This document shows positions 15,515 to 18,756 of a stretch of DNA of 18,756 bases, piece after piece. The position numbers and the translations under genes are program-made. The notes under the pieces were generated by a model. That model ran no database searches, was not told the origin of the DNA, and saw nothing but the letters and a program-made list of their open reading frames with translations. Numbering within the stretch: position 1 is the stretch's first letter; each line of letters begins with the position of its first letter. The stretch is from Pseudomonadota bacterium (lineage in GTDB: Bacteria > Pseudomonadota > Gammaproteobacteria > Steroidobacterales > Steroidobacteraceae): assembly GCA_003242275.1 (NCBI GenBank), contig QGUX01000028.1, positions 1 to 18,756 of the forward strand, read 5' to 3'.

Positions 15515-16044
15515 GGAAGCTGCCGCCGCCGCCGCTGGCCCACAGCTACTGGGTCGAACCGGCCAGGCTGCTGGCGGGGGAGCATCCCTGCGCGGTGCAG
15601 GGCATTGCGCAGTCGCGGCGCGTGCAGCTGCTGGTCGCAGCGGGCATCCGCGCCTTCATCGACCTGACCGAGGAGGGCGAGCAGCCCGACTACCGGCACT
15701 TCTTGCCGTCGGGCGTGAACTACCACCGCCTGTCCATCCCGGACCATTCCGTCCCCCGGACGCCGGACCGCATGCGCGAGATCCTGAAGACGCTGGCGCG
15801 CGAGCTGCGCCGCGACGCCGCGGTGTACGTGCACTGCCGCGCCGGCTACGGCCGCACCGGCACCACCATCGGCTGCTGGCTGCGCGAGCAGGGCCTCGCG
15901 CCGCGCCAGGCGGTGGACGAGCTCAACCGCCTGTGGCAGCAGAACGCGCGCAGCTCTGTCTGGCCGGTGGTGCCCGAGACCGAGGAGCAGGAGCGCTACA
16001 TCCTGCAGTGGAAAGTGGAGGCGGCGCGCGCGCCGGCGGGCTGA
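15511..16044 (+). CDS. Dual-specificity/tyrosine-type protein phosphatase
   Basis: A 177-residue cytoplasmic protein with the Cys-based phosphatase signature [12 protein letters not shown], with nucleophile Cys109 and Arg115 (HCx5R followed by Thr). The segment [14 protein letters not shown] and the later [13 protein letters not shown], containing the likely general-acid Asp, are typical of small bacterial dual-specificity-like phosphatases. No signal peptide is visible. The ATG overlaps the ttcA stop by 4 bases and its own stop overlaps the next start (TGATG). The substrate is unknown: phosphoprotein, phosphoinositide-like or RNA 5'-phosphate are all possible for this fold. Confidence 0.88.
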   Translation: MRKLPPPPLAHSYWVEPARLLAGEHPCAVQGIAQSRRVQLLVAAGIRAFIDLTEEGEQPDYRHFLPSGVNYHRLSIPDHSVPRTPDRMREILKTLARELRRDAAVYVHCRAGYGRTGTTIGCWLREQGLAPRQAVDELNRLWQQNARSSVWPVVPETEEQERYILQWKVEAARAPAG

Positions 16045-17051
16045 TGGCCAGGTACGACTGGGTGCGCCTTTCCGATACCGAGCTGCTGCAGGTGCGCTTC
16101 TGCGACCTGGGGCTCAAGCTCCGCGGCACGCCGCTGGAGCGGCGCCTGTCGCGCGTATACGGCGAGCTCGAGCGCCGCGGCATCACCTTCCGCCCGCACA
16201 TGTGGCTGGCGGAGGAATGGTTCTCGCCCGACGGCGTGCCCGGCATCGCCGTGCCGTTCTACCTGGCGCATCCGCGGCTGATGCGGCTGGAGCGGCGCAT
16301 GATGCGCGAGGTCGAGGGCGGCAACCGCGACTGGATGATGCGCATCCTCAGGCACGAGGTGGGCCATGCCATCGACACGGCCTACCGCCTGCGCCGCCGC
16401 GCGCGCTGGCGCGAGCTGTTCGGTCCGGCCTCGCTGCGCTATCCCGAGGTGTACCGGGCGCGGCCGGGCAGCCGCCGCTACGTGCAGCACCTCGGCCACT
16501 GGTACGCGCAGGCGCATCCCACCGAGGACTTCGCCGAGACCTTCGCGGTATGGCTGAAGCCGAACTCCGACTGGCGCAGGAGCTATGCGAGCTGGCCGGC
16601 GTGGGACAAGCTGCGCTACGTGGACGAGCTGATGCGCGAGCTGGCCGGCAGGCCGGCGCTGGTCAGGAGCCGCGCGCACGTGGAGCCGCTGCATGAGAAC
16701 CGCCGCACGCTGGCCGAGCACTACCGCGAGAAGCTCGCGCGCCAGGTGGACTGGTGCAGCGAGGCCACCGACACGCTGCTGCTGCGCGTGTTCACGCGCC
16801 GTCCGCCCAACCGCAGGCTGGCGCGCGCCGCCACCTTCCTGCGCGCGCACCGGCGCGTGCTGCTGGCAGGCAGCAGCGCCGATGAGGCGTACAATCTGCA
16901 GCAGGTACTGAACATCGCCATCGAACGCTCGGAGGGTCTCGGCCTTTACCTGCGCGGCTCGCAACGCGATGCTCTGCCACATGCGCGCTGGCTGCTGGGC
17001 AGCATGGCGCGGCTGTTTGGAGAGAGGGAGCGACCAGAACTGAATCTATGA
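16044..17051 (+). CDS. Putative zinc-binding metallopeptidase (HExxH)
   Basis: A 335-residue protein without signal peptide. It contains HEVGHAID with zinc ligands His104 and His108 and catalytic Glu105, and downstream HPTEDFAETFAVWL, where Glu161 or Glu165 should be the third ligand. This is the layout of the 'putative zinc-binding metallopeptidase' family of unknown substrate. The C-terminal third is basic and helical (EHYREKLARQVDW, RRPPNRRLARAATF). It shares one base with the phosphatase stop (TGATG) and overlaps the ATP-grasp gene by 4 bases, so it is very likely made together with it. No metal-site residue appears lost. Confidence 0.85.
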   Translation: MARYDWVRLSDTELLQVRFCDLGLKLRGTPLERRLSRVYGELERRGITFRPHMWLAEEWFSPDGVPGIAVPFYLAHPRLMRLERRMMREVEGGNRDWMMRILRHEVGHAIDTAYRLRRRARWRELFGPASLRYPEVYRARPGSRRYVQHLGHWYAQAHPTEDFAETFAVWLKPNSDWRRSYASWPAWDKLRYVDELMRELAGRPALVRSRAHVEPLHENRRTLAEHYREKLARQVDWCSEATDTLLLRVFTRRPPNRRLARAATFLRAHRRVLLAGSSADEAYNLQQVLNIAIERSEGLGLYLRGSQRDALPHARWLLGSMARLFGERERPELNL

Positions 17052-18076
17052 AGCGATCGCGCGTACTGGTGGTCCTGCATCCGAGCCTGATGCCCCCCGA
17101 CAGCCTCGAGGGGCAGGACCCCAGGGCCATCGAGGAGTGGCGGACCGAGTTCGACGTGATCCAGACGCTGAAGGCCTCCGGCCACGAGGTGCGGGCGCTG
17201 GGCGTGCTCGACAGCATCACCGAACTGCGCGCCATCATCGACGAGTGGCAGCCCGACGTGGTGTTCAACCTGCTGGAGGAGTTCGACGGCATCGTTTCCT
17301 ACGACCAGCACGTGGTGGCCTTCCTGGAGATGCTGCGCCAGCCCTACACGGGCTGCAATCCGCGCGGCCTGCTGATCTCGCGCGACAAGGTGCTGTGCAA
17401 GCAGGTGTTCGCCTGGCACCGCATTCCCTCGCCGCAGTTCCAGATCTACCGCCGCGGGCAGAAGGTGCGGATCCCGCGCCGCCAGCGCTATCCGCTGTTC
17501 GTCAAGTCGAGCACCGACGACGCATCGCTGGGCATCTCGCAGGCCTCGGTGGTCACCGACGCCGCGCAGCTCAAGGAGCGCGTCGAGTTCATGATCGAAC
17601 AGCACAAGTCCGACGTGCTGGTCGAGGAGTACATCGAGGGCCGCGAGCTGTACGTGGGCGTGCTCGGCAACCAGCGCATCACCACCTTCCCGGTGTGGGA
17701 GCTGGACTTCGGCAGCCTGGCCAATCCCATCGCCACCCGCCGCCTGAAGTGGGACCCGAAGTACCGCGCCCGCCACGGCATCGACAGCGCGCCGGCCGAG
17801 AACCTTCCCGAGGGCACGGCGGCGCAGCTCGACCGGCTCTCGCGCCGCATCTACCGCGCGCTGGGCCTCACCGGCTACGCGCGGGTGGACTTCCGCATGC
17901 GGCCGGACGGCAGCGTGTACGTGCTCGAGGCCAACGCCAACCCGCACCTGGCGCGCGAGGAGGACTTCGCGCGGGCGGCGGCGGCGGCGGGGCGCGACTA
18001 TCCCGCGCTGCTCGATTCCATCGTTAAACTCGGGCTCACCTATCCGGCCCAATGGCGGGTGTTGTATGGCACGTAG
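17048..18076 (+). CDS. ATP-grasp ligase, D-alanine-D-alanine-ligase-like
   Basis: A 342-residue protein with a pre-ATP-grasp N-domain (RVLVVLHPSLMPP, VVFNLLEEFDG), a central nucleotide-binding part (PLFVKSSTDDASLGISQAS, VEEYIEGRELYVGVLG) and metal-binding residues Asp281 (YARVDFRM), Glu294 and Asn296 (VLEANANPHLA). True Ddl enzymes usually end this motif NTxPG; NANPHLA points to a relative with a different acceptor. Family knowledge: such enzymes join a carboxylate to an amine through an acyl-phosphate. The pairing with the upstream metallopeptidase suggests a small peptide or amino-acid amide as product or substrate (inference). It is not likely to be the cell-wall Ddl, since no mur/fts genes are near. 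Confidence 0.88.
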   Translation: MKRSRVLVVLHPSLMPPDSLEGQDPRAIEEWRTEFDVIQTLKASGHEVRALGVLDSITELRAIIDEWQPDVVFNLLEEFDGIVSYDQHVVAFLEMLRQPYTGCNPRGLLISRDKVLCKQVFAWHRIPSPQFQIYRRGQKVRIPRRQRYPLFVKSSTDDASLGISQASVVTDAAQLKERVEFMIEQHKSDVLVEEYIEGRELYVGVLGNQRITTFPVWELDFGSLANPIATRRLKWDPKYRARHGIDSAPAENLPEGTAAQLDRLSRRIYRALGLTGYARVDFRMRPDGSVYVLEANANPHLAREEDFARAAAAAGRDYPALLDSIVKLGLTYPAQWRVLYGT

Positions 18077-18756
18077 CAGATGGCTGCATGTGGCGCTGGT
18101 CCTGCTGGCCTCCTGCGCCAGCCAGCCCAAGCGCCACGAGGTGTTCCTGGCCGAGCTCACGCAGGTGCTGCCCGGCAGCTACGACAACATCGCGCAGTCG
18201 CGCGCCAGCCCGGAGCACGTGGCCCTGAGGCTGGTGATCGCGCCGGTGCAGGCCGGCTTCCTCGGCAAGCACGTCTACTACGTGCAGGAGATGGCGGCCA
18301 ACGACGCGCAGCGGGTGCTGGCGCAGCGGCTGTACATCCTCGAGCCCGTCGAGGGACAGGAGCGCGCGGTGCTGCTGCAGGCGGACTTCGCCGAGCCCAT
18401 GCGCTGGCGCGACGGTCACCTGCGGCGCGACCTGTTCAAGAGCCTGCTGCCCGAGGATGTGCGCCCGCGCGTGGGCTGCGACATCACCATCACGCGCGGC
18501 GAGCGGGGCTTCACCGGCAACGGCCGCGACACCTGCCGAATCAGCGCGCCGGGCACCGGCGAGACGCTGCGCGTGGAGCAGCGCTTCGAGCTGGACGCGG
18601 ACGGCCTCGCCGTCTTCGAGCGGCAGCGCGACGCGATGGGCGGCCTGGTGCGCGCCGAGCCCGCCGACCCCGGGTCCCCCTTCGCCCCCCGCCCCGCCCC
18701 CCCCTGGTACCCGAGGCGCGCGCGCGGCCCGGGCATCTCTTTCCCCCACGTGCCCG
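18066..18756 (+). CDS. CpcT/CpeT-family lipoprotein, 3' truncated
   Basis: The ATG at 18066 lies inside the end of the ATP-grasp gene (11-base overlap), and the frame stays open to the window edge. The N-terminus MARSRWLHVALVLLASC is a lipoprotein signal with lipobox LASC (Cys17). The mature part matches the CpcT/CpeT (DUF1001) pattern: GSYDNIAQSRA near the start, KHVYYVQEM, QRLYILEP, a cysteine pair region (VGCDITITRGERGF, NGRDTCRI) and VEQRFELDADGLAVFERQRD. In cyanobacteria the family attaches bilins to phycobiliproteins; proteobacterial lipoprotein members have no such partner and unknown function. After about 18655 the sequence becomes C-runs and the protein loses its expected PADPxYRFR-like end, suggesting base errors at a contig end. 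Confidence 0.78.
   Translation, partial: MARSRWLHVALVLLASCASQPKRHEVFLAELTQVLPGSYDNIAQSRASPEHVALRLVIAPVQAGFLGKHVYYVQEMAANDAQRVLAQRLYILEPVEGQERAVLLQADFAEPMRWRDGHLRRDLFKSLLPEDVRPRVGCDITITRGERGFTGNGRDTCRISAPGTGETLRVEQRFELDADGLAVFERQRDAMGGLVRAEPADPGSPFAPRPAPPWYPRRARGPGISFPHVP

Noticed and set aside
1..18756. CRISPR arrays, tRNA/rRNA genes, transposases
   Set aside because: No regularly spaced direct repeats, no cloverleaf-like or rRNA-like stretches, and no transposase or integrase motifs seen on either strand.

Overview
High-GC gammaproteobacterial DNA. The strong codon bias toward G or C in third positions, a TtcA-type tRNA thiolase, an HAE1-type RND pump, a GlgA/MalQ/GH57 glycogen set and a Rhs C-terminal module all fit a Xanthomonadales- or Steroidobacterales-like lineage; the exact taxon cannot be read from the sequence. 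Both ends cut through genes, and the last ~100 bases look corrupted, so this is probably a whole contig.

Left part (1-3653): a GH57 glycoside hydrolase (5' truncated) overlaps malQ by 4 bases, followed 4 bases later by a small LEA14-like lipoprotein and then a membrane-anchored PH-like protein. The first two belong to alpha-glucan/glycogen metabolism, as does glgA, which reads toward them from 7625 to 6162.

Between them (about 3700-6160) lies a lower-GC foreign block. It holds a 5'-truncated, frameshifted Rhs C-terminal fragment, a second detached polymorphic-toxin C-terminal module overlapping a likely immunity gene, a tiny minus-strand ORF, a 90-base folded inverted repeat resembling an integron attC site, and a gene-tail remnant after the glgA stop.

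Middle (7626-12998): glgA and a serine-hydrolase-like protein diverge from a 28-base spacer. The latter has beta-lactamase/6-aminohexanoate-dimer-hydrolase architecture but lacks the catalytic motifs. Then come an RND adaptor and permease overlapping by 4 bases, with no outer-membrane partner present.

Right part (13170-18756): six plus-strand genes overlap one after another: an M32 carboxypeptidase, ttcA, a dual-specificity-type phosphatase, a zinc metallopeptidase, a D-Ala-D-Ala-ligase-like ATP-grasp enzyme and a CpcT/CpeT-family lipoprotein (3' truncated). The metallopeptidase/ATP-grasp/CpcT trio is the best candidate for an undescribed functional unit. The Rhs block is the best candidate for a mobile or defensive one.
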